Source: Rhodococcus sp. 06-462-5
GTDB lineage: Bacteria; Actinomycetota; Actinomycetes; Mycobacteriales; Mycobacteriaceae
Assembly: GCF_002258315.1 (NCBI RefSeq)
Contig: NZ_NOYD01000013.1
Location: forward strand, 372,001-436,000
DNA length: 64,000 nucleotides
Direction of reading: 5' to 3'
A model generated the notes under the pieces. That model ran no database searches. It was not told the origin of the DNA and worked only from the letters and a program-made list of their open reading frames with translations. The translations under genes were made by a program, and so were the position numbers. Positions 46,127-57,472 of this stretch are shown here, in pieces; positions within the stretch are counted from its first letter, which is position 1; each line of letters opens with the position of its first letter.

Positions 46127-46583
46127 GCTGCCAGCTCACGAGAAACTCACGCTCGGTCGGGGTGAGCCGACGCAACCGCTGCGCGTCGATATCGAACGCC
46201 GCGATCTGCGTCGAAGCCACTACGGCGGCAGGGGTGTCCAGAGAGGCACCCCTGGCCCGCACCTCGTATCCGACGACGAAGTCCACCGCCCGCACCGCAT
46301 CGATCCACATGAAGACATCGAGGGGGCCGTCCTCGTGCCGGAGCTGGCCCCGATACTTCACGTGCAGATCCGCGATCACTGCTCCGTGGCGCAGGTTCGC
46401 CGTCGGCCTCCCGTCCACCAACAGCCAGGGAATGCGTGCCTCTTCGAGGAGAGTGACCATCCGGGCATGGTTGATGTGTTGGTACACGTCCATATCCGAC
46501 CACCGGACATCGACGGTGGCATGAAAGCCCACTCGTTGGGTGGCAGGTCGTTTGTCGGACAGATGGGCGTCGGGCACACTCAC
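46119..46583 (-). CDS. Acyl-CoA thioesterase, 4HBT hot-dog fold
   Basis: 154-residue hot-dog protein. VRWSDMDVYQHINHARMV carries the catalytic Asp and the following helix of the 4-hydroxybenzoyl-CoA thioesterase type. VKYRGQLRHEDGPLDVFMWI is the central strand. It starts at GTG 46583 and is coupled to the downstream hypothetical gene. Position matches Rv2475c. The acyl substrate is unknown. Confidence 0.88.
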   Translation of the reverse strand: MSVPDAHLSDKRPATQRVGFHATVDVRWSDMDVYQHINHARMVTLLEEARIPWLLVDGRPTANLRHGAVIADLHVKYRGQLRHEDGPLDVFMWIDAVRAVDFVVGYEVRARGASLDTPAAVVASTQIAAFDIDAQRLRRLTPTEREFLVSWQRV

Positions 46584-46647
46584 GTGGTCGTTCCCTCTTC
46601 TCGGTCGAGTGTCGGCGGTGTAGTCGGTTGCGATGTGGTGCGGGTGG

Positions 46648-49600
46648 TCACGGGACCATGTTGCGCACCTGTCGGGCGGCGACCGACAGGGTGGCCAGGT
46701 CGAGGGTTCCCGACTCGGCGATCTCGGTCAACGCCGCGCGAGACCTCGCGAGCCGGGACGAGTTGGTCGACTCCCATTCCGCGATCTTCTCCGCAACCGA
46801 CTCCTCCGGCTCACCGCCCGCCAGTACGGCCTGAGTGATTCCGCGCAACGAGGAATACAGATCGTCGCGAAGAGCCAAGCGCGCCAACGAATGCCAGCGG
46901 TCTCCGCGGGCCAGCTTGGACACCGCGGTGAGCAACCAGTCGATGCCGATGTGCGCGTCCAGAGCGAAGTAGAGCTCGGCGACCTCGGCTCCGTCCCGGT
47001 CGACGATATCGGCGATGTCGATGATGTCGAGCAGGCAGTACACATCGAGCAATCCGTAGATCCGACGAGCCAGCTCGGCCGGCGCGCCGCGTTCGATCGC
47101 CGCCGCCGATCGCGAATCGAGGTCGCTGGCCTGATGCCCGGAGATCCACGTCGACACCGACGGCTGCAGTGCCCGCACCTGACCGGCGTACCGGCTGATC
47201 TCGGCTCCGACGGCCAGCGGCTGCGGACGGTTGGCGAGCAGCCAGCGCGAGACGCGGTCGAGCATGCGGCGCGACTCGAGCAACAGTTCGGCCGAGACCG
47301 CAGTCGGCACGTCCGCGGCCCTGATCGAGTTCCACACCTCGTCGAGTCCGAAGATCTCGGTGGCGGCAGCGAATGCGCGAATGGCATCGGTGCCTGCCGC
47401 ACCCGAATCCTCGGTCAATCTGTAGGGGAACGTGATTCCGCCGCAGTCGATGGCCTCGTTGGCCAGCGTCGTGGCCACCAGTTGCCGCCGGAGCGGATGC
47501 GCCTTGATCGCATCGGCGTAGGGCTCCCGCAACGGCTCGGGGAAGTACTTGGGCAACCGTGGGGCGAAGACGTCGCTGTCGGGCAGCTCGCTGTCGAGCA
47601 ACTCCGCTTCCAACGCCAACTTCACGTGAGCCATCAGCGTCGCGAGTTCCGGCGAGGTCAATCCTCGGCCGTCCTGCTTGCGTCGCCGTAGGTCCGCCTC
47701 GGTCGGTAGCGCCTCGAGCTCACGGTCGAGCCCTCGCCGCACTTCCAGATCCTCGATCACCCGACTGTGCACGGTGACCAGGCTCGGTGCGTCGAACCTC
47801 GAGGTGCCGAGCAGCTCGTTCTGCATGATGTTGTCCCACAACACCAACCTGCCCACCTCGTCGGTCATGGACGCGAGCAGCTCGTCTCGATCCTCGCGCG
47901 CGAGGTTGCCGTTGGTGATGGCCGTTTCCAACAGGATCTTGATGTTGACCTCGTGATCGGAGCAGTCGACACCCGCGGAGTTGTCCACGGCATCGGTGTT
48001 GATCTTGCCTCCGGCAGCGGCGTATTCGATGCGGCCGAGTGCGGTGGCACCGAGGTTGCCGCCCTCCCCCACCACTGCGGCACGGACGTCGATTCCGTCG
48101 ACTCGCACCATGTCGTTGGCCTTGTCGCCGACCTCGGCATTGGTCTCGGTGGATGCCTTGATGTACGTCCCGATTCCGCCGTTCCACAGCAGATCGGCCG
48201 GAGCCCGAAGGATTGCGTTCACCAGCTCCGGCGGAGACAGCGCGTCCACGGAATCCCCCAGCCCGAGTGCGGCGCGCGCGGCCGCACTGATCGGGACGGA
48301 CTTGCGGGTCCGCTCCCACACGCCACCGCCCGCGCTGATGAGCGAGGTGTCGTAGTCCGCCCAGGACGACCGCGGCAGTGCGAACAACCGCTCCCGCTCG
48401 GCGAACGCGGACTCCCGCTCGGGGTCGGGATCGAGAAAGATGTGCCGGTGATCGAACGCAGCGAGCAGGCGAATGTGCCGGCTGAGCAACATGCCGTTGC
48501 CGAACACGTCCCCGCTCATGTCGCCGACACCGACGACGGTGAAATCCTGGCTCTGCGTGTCGATTCCGAGCTCGCGGAAGTGGCGTTTGACGCTCTCCCA
48601 CGCACCCTTGGCAGTGATGCCCATGGCTTTGTGGTCGTAGCCGGCCGAACCACCGGAGGCGAAGGCGTCGCCGAGCCAGAAGCCGTACTTCGCAGCCACG
48701 TCGTTGGCCATGTCGGAGAATGTCGCGGTGCCCTTGTCCGCGGCAACCACGAGATAGGTGTCGTCTCCGTCGCGGCGAACGACGCCGGTGGGAACCGTCA
48801 CCGTTCCGGTAGCGCGGTCGAGATTGTCGGTGATGTCGAGCAACCCGGCGATGAACAGCCGGTAGCAGGCCTTGCCCTCCTCTGCGTGGGCCTGACGATC
48901 TCGATCGGCGTCACCGGTCACGACGGGCGGCCGCTTGACGACGAATCCGCCCTTGGCTCCGACCGGCACGATGACGGCGTTCTTGACCATCTGAGCTTTG
49001 GCGAGTCCGAGGATTTCTGTCCGGAAGTCCTCACGACGATCCGACCAGCGCAGTCCGCCGCGGGCCACGGCCCCGAACCGCAGGTGCACACCCTCGACGC
49101 GGGGCGAGTACACGAAGATCTCGAATTTCGGCTTCGGCTTGGGCAATTCGGCGATCGACTGCGGATCGAACTTGAGCGAGAGGTACTCGCGATGTTCGCC
49201 GTCGGCTCCCACCACGAAGTAGTTGGTTCGCAGGGTCGCGCGGATCAGCTCGAACATGCTGCGCAGGATTCGGTCGGCGTCGAGACTGACGACCTCGTCG
49301 ATCAGCTCTCCCAGCTGGGTGCCGATGGACTGCGCGTTCTCCTCCGAGCTCGCCTGGGGATCGAACTGCGCCTCGAACAACCCGACCAACAGCCGCGCTG
49401 TGCGCGGATGCGTCAGCAACACGCCTTCGATATTGAACTGGCTGTAGGGAAAACCGGCCTGGCGCAAGTACTTCGCGTAGGCCCGCAACACCACGGCCTG
49501 CCGCCAGTGCAGGCCTGCGCGCATGACCAGCTCGTTGAACCGGTCTGCCTCGGCAGCGCCGCTCCACACCGCCGCGAACGCGTCGGTGAACCGGTGTTGC

Positions 49601-51486
49601 ACTCGGCTCTCGCGATCGGCGGTGCCTGCCTCGGACAATTCCGCATCGATGTCACCGTCGATCGCCGAGCGCAGCATCTCGCGTGAGGCAGAGAGACCGA
49701 AATCGTATATCCAGCAAGACATTCCATCTGGACGAACCACGGGATACGGTCGTTCGTCGTCGACCTCCACGCCGAGGCTCTGCAGAATGGGCAGCACCTG
49801 CGACAGTGAGACGCCCGCGCCGCCGATGTACAACGAGAACCGCCAACTGCCCACGGCGGACTGCTCGTTGCGGTAGAGCTGCATGTCGATCGACTCGTCA
49901 CCGAGCCCTTCGAGGCGAGCGATGTCGGTGACGGCCCGAGCCGGACTGAAATCCTGCTTGTAGGCCTCGGGGAACGCCTCGGTGTACCGCTGAATCCGCA
50001 GCGGGTCGACGGTACGGTCGAGCGAGACGGCGTCGCCGAGCGAGTCCTCCCAGGTTCTGGTGGTCTCGGTCAGTGCCGCCTCGATTCGGGCGATGTCCTC
50101 GGCAGCGAGCTCCGTCGACGCCGTTCCCGGTGCGCGACGGACGGTCACGTGCAACAGCGCCAGGTCCGATTCCGTCACGCGCGCGGTGTAGTCGAGAGAG
50201 GTTCCGCCGAGTTCGCGGAGCAGCCGATCCTGGATGGCGAGGCGCACACGGGTGGTGTAGCGATCTCGCGGCAAATACACCAGGGCGGAGACGAAGGAGC
50301 CGCTGGCGTCGGGCCGGACGAACAGCTTGACCTTGCGCCGACGGCCCAGTGCCAGAACAGCACTCGCCGTTTCGAACAGCCACGCTGCCGAGGTGGCGAA
50401 GAGTTCCGAGCGCGGCATCGACTGCAGCACTTCGAGCATCGCCTGACCCGAGAACGACCCGAGATCATGGCCGGCTCGGGCGATCACCGATCGCACGCGA
50501 CGCTCGATCACCGGAATGTCGAGCACGTTCTCGTGCAGCGCCGTCACGGTGAAGACGCCGACGAAGCGGTGCTCGGCCGAGTTCTCGGCGTCGAGCACAC
50601 TCACGAAGTAGGGGTAGACCGCGCGGTGCACCGTGGCCGGACTCGCTCCCTGCGTCAGGGCGACCAGATCGCGCTGACCGAGCGGTTCCGAGCCGTCCAC
50701 GTCGTGCGCCGCGTCGCGCAGGACACCGAGGCTGCTCGTGTCGTCGCCGGTGGCCGTGCGTGCGCCGTCGACGCCGTCGATCCGGTACCGGCGGTAGCCG
50801 AGGAGCGTGTAGTGGCCGTCGCCGAGCCAGCGCAGCAACGCGGCTGCGTCACGATGTTCGACGGCGATGTCGGATTCCGCGTCACCGGCCCGCTGGGCGG
50901 CACCGTCGAGGAGATCGGCGACCTCGGCCTGCACCCGACGCATTCGATCGGTGTCGCCGACCACCTGACGCACGTCGGCCAACACCCGGCTCGCCTCCGA
51001 CTCGACACGGGCGAGCGCATCCTCGGACGTGGCGGGATGCAGCTGAACGTGAATCCAGGATTCGCGTCGACCGTCGGCGGTCAGACCCGTCAGCTCGCCG
51101 TCGGCGTCGCGGGCCACCGAGAGGATGGGATGAACCACGTCGGTGTATTCGATGCCGAGTCGGGAGAGCAGAGAGATGACCGACTCGACGAGAAGCGGCA
51201 TGTCGTCGGTGACGATCTGCAGGTAGCTGCCCGCGGCCTGGTGGGCGGCAGAACTCGACTCGCTGGGTCGATGTACCGCGACATTCGCGGTCTCGGGACG
51301 CCGCTGCGCGGCCAACCGGACGTGCCGATGAAAGGACGTGGTGTCGGGAGTGTGCGCGGACGCTCCGACAGCCGTCGTGTCCACATGCTCGAAGTACTCG
51401 GCACGCAGGGTCGCCAGCTCGGCCAGGAGTCGGTCGTCGAGCCCGTCGGCCCAATCGTTGTCGGGCAGGTCCAGCGAGCGTGGCAT
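46648..51486 (-). CDS. gdh: NAD-specific glutamate dehydrogenase, 180-kDa class
   Basis: 1612-residue enzyme of the L_180 family, deaminating glutamate to 2-oxoglutarate. The long N-terminal region contains ACT-like segments (QIVTDDMPLLVESVISLLSR). The catalytic domain contains GGLRWSDRREDFRTE, PVGAKGGFVVKRPP (catalytic Lys), VGDMSGDVFGNGM, and WNGGIGTYIKASTETNAEVG. The C-terminal helical domain is unique to this class. It is the same length class as M. tuberculosis Rv2476c. In mycobacteria this enzyme is inhibited by the FHA protein GarA, which is not in this window. Confidence 0.97.
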   Translation of the reverse strand: MPRSLDLPDNDWADGLDDRLLAELATLRAEYFEHVDTTAVGASAHTPDTTSFHRHVRLAAQRRPETANVAVHRPSESSSAAHQAAGSYLQIVTDDMPLLVESVISLLSRLGIEYTDVVHPILSVARDADGELTGLTADGRRESWIHVQLHPATSEDALARVESEASRVLADVRQVVGDTDRMRRVQAEVADLLDGAAQRAGDAESDIAVEHRDAAALLRWLGDGHYTLLGYRRYRIDGVDGARTATGDDTSSLGVLRDAAHDVDGSEPLGQRDLVALTQGASPATVHRAVYPYFVSVLDAENSAEHRFVGVFTVTALHENVLDIPVIERRVRSVIARAGHDLGSFSGQAMLEVLQSMPRSELFATSAAWLFETASAVLALGRRRKVKLFVRPDASGSFVSALVYLPRDRYTTRVRLAIQDRLLRELGGTSLDYTARVTESDLALLHVTVRRAPGTASTELAAEDIARIEAALTETTRTWEDSLGDAVSLDRTVDPLRIQRYTEAFPEAYKQDFSPARAVTDIARLEGLGDESIDMQLYRNEQSAVGSWRFSLYIGGAGVSLSQVLPILQSLGVEVDDERPYPVVRPDGMSCWIYDFGLSASREMLRSAIDGDIDAELSEAGTADRESRVQHRFTDAFAAVWSGAAEADRFNELVMRAGLHWRQAVVLRAYAKYLRQAGFPYSQFNIEGVLLTHPRTARLLVGLFEAQFDPQASSEENAQSIGTQLGELIDEVVSLDADRILRSMFELIRATLRTNYFVVGADGEHREYLSLKFDPQSIAELPKPKPKFEIFVYSPRVEGVHLRFGAVARGGLRWSDRREDFRTEILGLAKAQMVKNAVIVPVGAKGGFVVKRPPVVTGDADRDRQAHAEEGKACYRLFIAGLLDITDNLDRATGTVTVPTGVVRRDGDDTYLVVAADKGTATFSDMANDVAAKYGFWLGDAFASGGSAGYDHKAMGITAKGAWESVKRHFRELGIDTQSQDFTVVGVGDMSGDVFGNGMLLSRHIRLLAAFDHRHIFLDPDPERESAFAERERLFALPRSSWADYDTSLISAGGGVWERTRKSVPISAAARAALGLGDSVDALSPPELVNAILRAPADLLWNGGIGTYIKASTETNAEVGDKANDMVRVDGIDVRAAVVGEGGNLGATALGRIEYAAAGGKINTDAVDNSAGVDCSDHEVNIKILLETAITNGNLAREDRDELLASMTDEVGRLVLWDNIMQNELLGTSRFDAPSLVTVHSRVIEDLEVRRGLDRELEALPTEADLRRRKQDGRGLTSPELATLMAHVKLALEAELLDSELPDSDVFAPRLPKYFPEPLREPYADAIKAHPLRRQLVATTLANEAIDCGGITFPYRLTEDSGAAGTDAIRAFAAATEIFGLDEVWNSIRAADVPTAVSAELLLESRRMLDRVSRWLLANRPQPLAVGAEISRYAGQVRALQPSVSTWISGHQASDLDSRSAAAIERGAPAELARRIYGLLDVYCLLDIIDIADIVDRDGAEVAELYFALDAHIGIDWLLTAVSKLARGDRWHSLARLALRDDLYSSLRGITQAVLAGGEPEESVAEKIAEWESTNSSRLARSRAALTEIAESGTLDLATLSVAARQVRNMVP

Positions 51487-51613
51487 GGTGTTCGAGTACT
51501 CCCTCGTGAGGATTTTCCCGACGCCCGCCGATCGCCGGCCGTCGATGACTACTCGACCTTAGTGTCGAACACCCCGTTACCGCAGTGACCTCGCGGACCC
51601 AGCGCGTGGCGAT

Positions 51614-52036
51614 CTACTCGACGCTCTGGTCGACGTGAAGGTACTCGGTGAGCAGACCCCGCTCGTGCTCGTCCAACGGACGCGACGACGAGGTAGCGAG
51701 ATCGAATGCGACCATCGCCGCCTCGGCGTCCGCGCAGACTTTTCCGTCGCGGTCGGTAACCACGTGCCGGACGCCGTACGAGGTGGTCCCGATACGGGTG
51801 ATCCACAGTTCGATCGTCAGGGGACCCGAGTCGTCGAGAATCGGATGCAGAAAATCGGTGGTCAGCTTGCGCACCACGGCCGCACCCCGTTGCTTCGAGC
51901 CTCCCAAGACCGCGTTCAGAAACTGAACGCGGCCTTCCTGGAGGTATTCGACGAAGCGGGTGTTGTTGACGTGACCGAGACGGTCGGAATCTCCCCACCG
52001 CACCTGGAGCGTGCAGGTGAAGGTCTTTCCTGCCAT
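51614..52036 (-). CDS. Acyl-CoA thioesterase, 4HBT family
   Basis: 140-residue hot-dog fold protein with VRWGDSDRLGHVNNTRFVEY (catalytic Asp and conserved HVNN) and ADAEAAMVAFDLATSSSRPL. It lies one base after the ettA stop, hence translationally linked, and 127 bases before gdh. Substrate unknown. It is a different subgroup from the other 4HBT protein on the far side of gdh. Confidence 0.88.
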   Translation of the reverse strand: MAGKTFTCTLQVRWGDSDRLGHVNNTRFVEYLQEGRVQFLNAVLGGSKQRGAAVVRKLTTDFLHPILDDSGPLTIELWITRIGTTSYGVRHVVTDRDGKVCADAEAAMVAFDLATSSSRPLDEHERGLLTEYLHVDQSVE

Positions 52037-52037
52037 G

Positions 52038-53717
<1,680 letters not shown>

Positions 53718-53833
53718 GATGCCCAGCTTATCGGTGCGAGCGGGTCTCCGGCACCACCGCCCGAGCGCACAGCCGCCGTCCACACTCGATCGCAGGTTCC
53801 GATGCAGCGCGGACGGCGGATGCCGGGTACCCG

Positions 53834-54313
53834 TCAGGCCGGAACGGACTCGCGCACGTCGTCGTCGATACGGTCGTGATCGCGATCCTGATCGCCGTCC
53901 ACAGGTTCGGACGCTCCTGGATCGCTGTCCGTCGCAGCATCGGTGGCCACCGCTTTCGTCCGATGGATCGAGACGTTGCAGCGCGCGAGATCCGGTCCGA
54001 CGGCGCTGGCCCGCATCTCGAGATCGGCGCGTTCGACTCCGTCACGGTTGGTGTACTCGTTGGTGCGTAGCTGTCCGTAGGCGATGATCGGGTCGCCCTT
54101 CATCAGCGATGCGCCGACACCGCGCACCAGGCGGCGCCAGCACGTGACCGTCAGGTAGAGGGTTCCGCCGTCGGTCCATTCGCCGGTGTTGCGGTCCTGA
54201 CGTCGGGCGTTGCTGGCCATCCGGAAGCTGAGGACCTCGTCGCCGGTGGGTGTGGAGCGCTTGACGGGATTGGTGATGACCGTTCCGAGAACTGCGCACT
54301 GTGCTTCGTACAT
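53834..54313 (-). CDS. ssbB: Single-stranded DNA-binding protein, SsbB type
   Basis: 159 residues with one OB fold (YEAQCAVLGTVITNPVKR, RMASNARRQDRNTGEWTDGG, CWRRLVRGVGASLMKGDPI). The C-terminal tail is acidic (DGDQDRDHDRIDDDVRES) but lacks the final DDDIPF-type tip of the main SSB, as in mycobacterial SsbB (Rv2478c by position). That tail difference suggests it does not use the usual SSB interactome. It is linked to ettA as in related genomes. Confidence 0.88.
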   Translation of the reverse strand: MYEAQCAVLGTVITNPVKRSTPTGDEVLSFRMASNARRQDRNTGEWTDGGTLYLTVTCWRRLVRGVGASLMKGDPIIAYGQLRTNEYTNRDGVERADLEMRASAVGPDLARCNVSIHRTKAVATDAATDSDPGASEPVDGDQDRDHDRIDDDVRESVPA

Positions 54314-54478
54314 GATGTCTTCCCCTCGATCGATGTCGCGTGATTGCGATCGAGATCGACACTGCTACGCGGAGAACGCCTGTGGTGAACGAGTTCGCGA
54401 AATGTGGACAACCGCCCGGCCTGTGGATGAACGGCGCGAATCGAGGCCCGTGCGACCCGAGGATGTCGGGGAGGTGTG

Positions 54479-55129
54479 CTAGTCGGGAATTTCGGCGTAC
54501 ATGTGGCCGTCGAGGACAGGGATCACGCGTCCCGCGGTGAGCGAAGCGACAAGCGCCGCAGTCGAATCGGCGTCCGGCACTGCGACGGTCAGTACCGCGG
54601 ACGCGCCGTAGGAGGTGCCGACCACCAGAACTCCGTGCCCGCGCAATTCCGATTCCACGCGACCGACCTCGGCGTGATCGAGTTCGAGCGTCATGATCTC
54701 GCGTCGCTCCCGGGTCAGGAACGTCGCTCCGGAGAGCGCTTCGGTCACCGCGCCGCCGTAGGCACGGGCCAGTCCGCCGGTGCCCAGCTTGGTTCCACCG
54801 AAGTATCTGCTGACGACCGCGACGACGTTGGTCAGGTGATGGCCGCGCAGCACGTCGAGCATCGGTGTGCCTGCCGTCCCACTCGGTTCGCCGTCGTCGT
54901 TGGACCGCTCGATGCGCTGATCGGGGTCGGCCAGTGTGTCACCGGCCGAGGAATCGACAATGAACGCCGAACAGTGATGTCCGGCAGCAGGATCGGCCTT
55001 GCGAGCTGCGGCGATCACGACCCGCGCCTCCGCTTCGGTGGCGGCGCGATCGACGACGGCGACGAACCTGGACTTCTTGACGTCGGTCTCGCACGCGACG
55101 CGGCCGGCGATGGTGCGCAGTGGGGTCAT
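54479..55129 (-). CDS. YigZ/IMPACT family protein
   Basis: 216-residue UPF0029/IMPACT family member. The conserved core KKSRFVAVVDRAAT, HHCSAFIVD, NDDGEPSGTAGTPMLDVLRG and VSRYFGGTKLGTGGLARAYG is intact. The C-terminal DUF1949-like domain follows. ATG 55129 is chosen: GAGAG stands at good distance and it lies 10 bases after the ABC exporter stop, whereas the longer frame overlaps that gene. The bacterial function is not settled. Translation-related roles are proposed for relatives. Confidence 0.9.
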   Translation of the reverse strand: MTPLRTIAGRVACETDVKKSRFVAVVDRAATEAEARVVIAAARKADPAAGHHCSAFIVDSSAGDTLADPDQRIERSNDDGEPSGTAGTPMLDVLRGHHLTNVVAVVSRYFGGTKLGTGGLARAYGGAVTEALSGATFLTRERREIMTLELDHAEVGRVESELRGHGVLVVGTSYGASAVLTVAVPDADSTAALVASLTAGRVIPVLDGHMYAEIPD

Positions 55130-55139
55130 CCGGTCACTC

Positions 55140-56936
55140 TCATGCAGCCACACTGTCCACCACATCGTCTGCGGCACGGACCAATTGGGCGTACATGCCG
55201 TCGTTCTCCAGCAGGGACTCGTGGGTTCCGACCTCGCGAACGACGCCGTGGTCGAGTACCGCGATGCGGTCCGCGGAGCGCACCGTGGAAAGTCGATGCG
55301 CGATGAGGATGGTCGTTCGCCCTTCCATCAGGCCGTCGAGCGCGGTTTGCACTGCTCGTTCGGTGCGATTGTCGAGGGCGCTGGTCGCTTCGTCGAGCAC
55401 CAGGATCGGCGGGTTGCGCAGCACCGTTCGGGCAATGGCGATGCGCTGCTTCTCACCGCCCGAGAAGCGGTACCCGCGTTCGCCGACCATGGTGTCGTAG
55501 CCGTCGTCGAGACCGTCGATGAAGTCGTGGATCTGCGCCGTTCGGGCGGCCGCGACAATCTCCTCGTCGGTGGCGTCGGGTTTGGCGAATCGCAGGTTCT
55601 CTCGAATGGTGGCGTGGAACAGGTACGTCTCCTGGGAGACGACGCCGACCAGGTCGGCGATGGTCTCCGACGCAAGCTCTCGCAGGTCGATGCCGTCGAT
55701 GGTCACCGATCCGGCCGTCGGATCGTGCAGCCGCGCAACGAGATAGCCCAGAGTCGTCTTTCCGGAGCCGGTGGCGCCGACGAGAGCGAGAGTGCTGCCG
55801 GCCGGGACCTCGAGGTCGATGCCGCACAGCGTCGGGACCGTTGCTGCGGTATAGGTGAAGTCGACGGCGCGGAACGCGACGTCTCCGCGGACGGTCTCCC
55901 GGGGCAGCTTCACTGGATGGGTGGGCTCGGCCACGTCGATCGGCAGATCGAGGTACTCGAATACCCGACCGAACAGGGCGAGCGAGGCCTGCACCTCGAC
56001 GCCGGTGTTGAGCAATTGCATGGTCGGCCGGAACAATTGGGTCTGCAGAGCGGTGAACGCGACGAGGGTTCCGATCGTCAGTGCGCTCCCCTGCCCGATG
56101 GTGATGCCGGCGAACCAGTACACCAGGGCCGGCATGACGGCGAAGCTGATCTGGATCGTGGCCATGCGCCATTTGCCTGCCATCATGGCCGCGAGTTCGA
56201 CGCCCGCGACCTCGTGGGATCGGTCGGCGAACTTGTCGGTCAGTGCCTGGGCGGAACCGGTGGTCTTGCCCAGCAGAATGCCGCTGACCGAGAGTGATTC
56301 CTCGATCTGCACCGACAGGTCGCTGAGCAACTTCTGTCGTTTCGTGGAGATCTTGCGCCGTTCGTCGCCGATGCGGCGAGCGACGCGGACGAAGACCGGC
56401 AGGATGATCAACGAGAACGTGGCGAGCTTCCAGTCGAGCAGGAAGAGTGCAACCACCGTCGCGGCAACGGTCGTCGCGTTCTGCGCGATGGACGTTGCGG
56501 TGTTGGTGACCACCGATTGCATGCCGCCGATGTCGTTGGCGATGCGTGATTGGACCTCGCCGGTGCGGGTGCGCGCGAAGAATCCGAGAGACTGGCGTTG
56601 CAGGTGCGAATAGACCTGGACGCGTAGATCGTGCATGAGTCGTTGACCGACGCCGTTGGACATCCAGGTCTGTACGACGCCGAGAGTGTTGGTGGCGACT
56701 GCAACTGCGATCATGCCGAGTGCGATGAGGCTGACGAGTGTGACGTCGCGGTCGGGTATCGCGTGATCGAGGAGTTCGCGAAGGAGTAAGGGGGACGCGA
56801 GCGCGATGATCGCGCTGACGACGATGATCGCGCTGACGACTGCGATCTTGCGTCGGTAGGGCGTGAACAGAGCCAGGACTCGGCGCACGGGTGCTGGGTC
56901 GGACGCGAGGAGAGAACGTTCGGGTCGGCTTTCCAA
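55140..56936 (-). CDS. ABC exporter, fused permease and ATPase
   Basis: 598-residue half-transporter. An ABC type-1 permease with six helices spans residues about 25-310 (VVSAIIVVSAIIALASPLLL and further). The ATPase domain has GATGSGKTTLGY, signature YRFSGGEKQRIAIAR and LVLDEATSALDN, with the H-loop His in LIAHRLSTVRSA. The TTG start at 56936 has a perfect GGAGG five bases upstream; an upstream TTG at 56978 has no such site. Divergent MarR regulator and shared palindrome suggest a drug or toxic-compound efflux pump under MarR control. It could work as a homodimer. Confidence 0.9.
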   Translation of the reverse strand: MESRPERSLLASDPAPVRRVLALFTPYRRKIAVVSAIIVVSAIIALASPLLLRELLDHAIPDRDVTLVSLIALGMIAVAVATNTLGVVQTWMSNGVGQRLMHDLRVQVYSHLQRQSLGFFARTRTGEVQSRIANDIGGMQSVVTNTATSIAQNATTVAATVVALFLLDWKLATFSLIILPVFVRVARRIGDERRKISTKRQKLLSDLSVQIEESLSVSGILLGKTTGSAQALTDKFADRSHEVAGVELAAMMAGKWRMATIQISFAVMPALVYWFAGITIGQGSALTIGTLVAFTALQTQLFRPTMQLLNTGVEVQASLALFGRVFEYLDLPIDVAEPTHPVKLPRETVRGDVAFRAVDFTYTAATVPTLCGIDLEVPAGSTLALVGATGSGKTTLGYLVARLHDPTAGSVTIDGIDLRELASETIADLVGVVSQETYLFHATIRENLRFAKPDATDEEIVAAARTAQIHDFIDGLDDGYDTMVGERGYRFSGGEKQRIAIARTVLRNPPILVLDEATSALDNRTERAVQTALDGLMEGRTTILIAHRLSTVRSADRIAVLDHGVVREVGTHESLLENDGMYAQLVRAADDVVDSVAA

Positions 56937-56989
56937 GTAGACCTCCGGAGAAGTAGAAGCGCGGGGTAGCTGAAGCAATATGCAGAGGC

Positions 56990-57006
56990 TACCTCACTAT
57001 GAGGTA
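56990..57006. promoter_or_regulatory. 17-bp palindromic operator, likely for MarR
   Basis: TACCTC-actat-GAGGTA is a perfect 6-bp inverted repeat with a 5-base spacer, between divergent ABC exporter and marR. Its size and position fit MarR-family operators. It should control both directions. Confidence 0.7.
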
Positions 57007-57022
57007 ACGAGCAACCGTCGCT

Positions 57023-57460
57023 ATGATCCCTTGCATGGAAACCGGACACTCGCCCAACCTGAGCGAGCAGTTCATGGCCGTCGCGCGGCAGATCCGGCGC
57101 AGCCACATGACTGCATTGGAACCGTTCGGCCTCAATCCTTCGCAGAGCCGAGCCCTGCACGTGTTGGCCCGCGAGCCCGAGTCCGTACGACTACGCGATC
57201 TCGCCGAGCACCTGCGAATCGTGGCACGATCGGCCACCGACATCGTCGACTCTCTCGAGGCGGCGCACCTGGTGACGCGGCAACAGGATCCGAGCGATCG
57301 GCGAGCGGTCCTGGTGGAGCTGACCGATACGGGCCGTGCACTGCTGGACAGAATCGACGACGCGCGCCGTCAGGTGTCCTCGGAAATGTTCGACGGCCTC
57401 GAGCCGGCGGAACGCGTCGAGCTGAATCGACTGTTGAGCAAGATCGCCGAGACCGACTGA
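57023..57460 (+). CDS. MarR-family transcriptional regulator
   Basis: 145-residue winged helix-turn-helix protein. The DNA-binding region is SVRLRDLAEHLRIVARSATDIVDSL, followed by the wing QQDPSDRRAVLVELTDTGR, a clear MarR signature. N- and C-terminal helices form the dimer. Two ATGs are possible (57023 and 57035); neither has a strong ribosome binding site. Divergent from the ABC exporter, which it probably represses via the 17-bp palindrome. Confidence 0.9.
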   Translation: MIPCMETGHSPNLSEQFMAVARQIRRSHMTALEPFGLNPSQSRALHVLAREPESVRLRDLAEHLRIVARSATDIVDSLEAAHLVTRQQDPSDRRAVLVELTDTGRALLDRIDDARRQVSSEMFDGLEPAERVELNRLLSKIAETD

Positions 57461-57472
57461 CCCGGAGGCCGA

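Noticed and set aside
47767-49686. 639-codon plus-strand frame opposite gdh
   Set aside because: Antisense shadow of a gene with intact glutamate dehydrogenase motifs; similar frames at 50149-51588 are rejected for the same reason.
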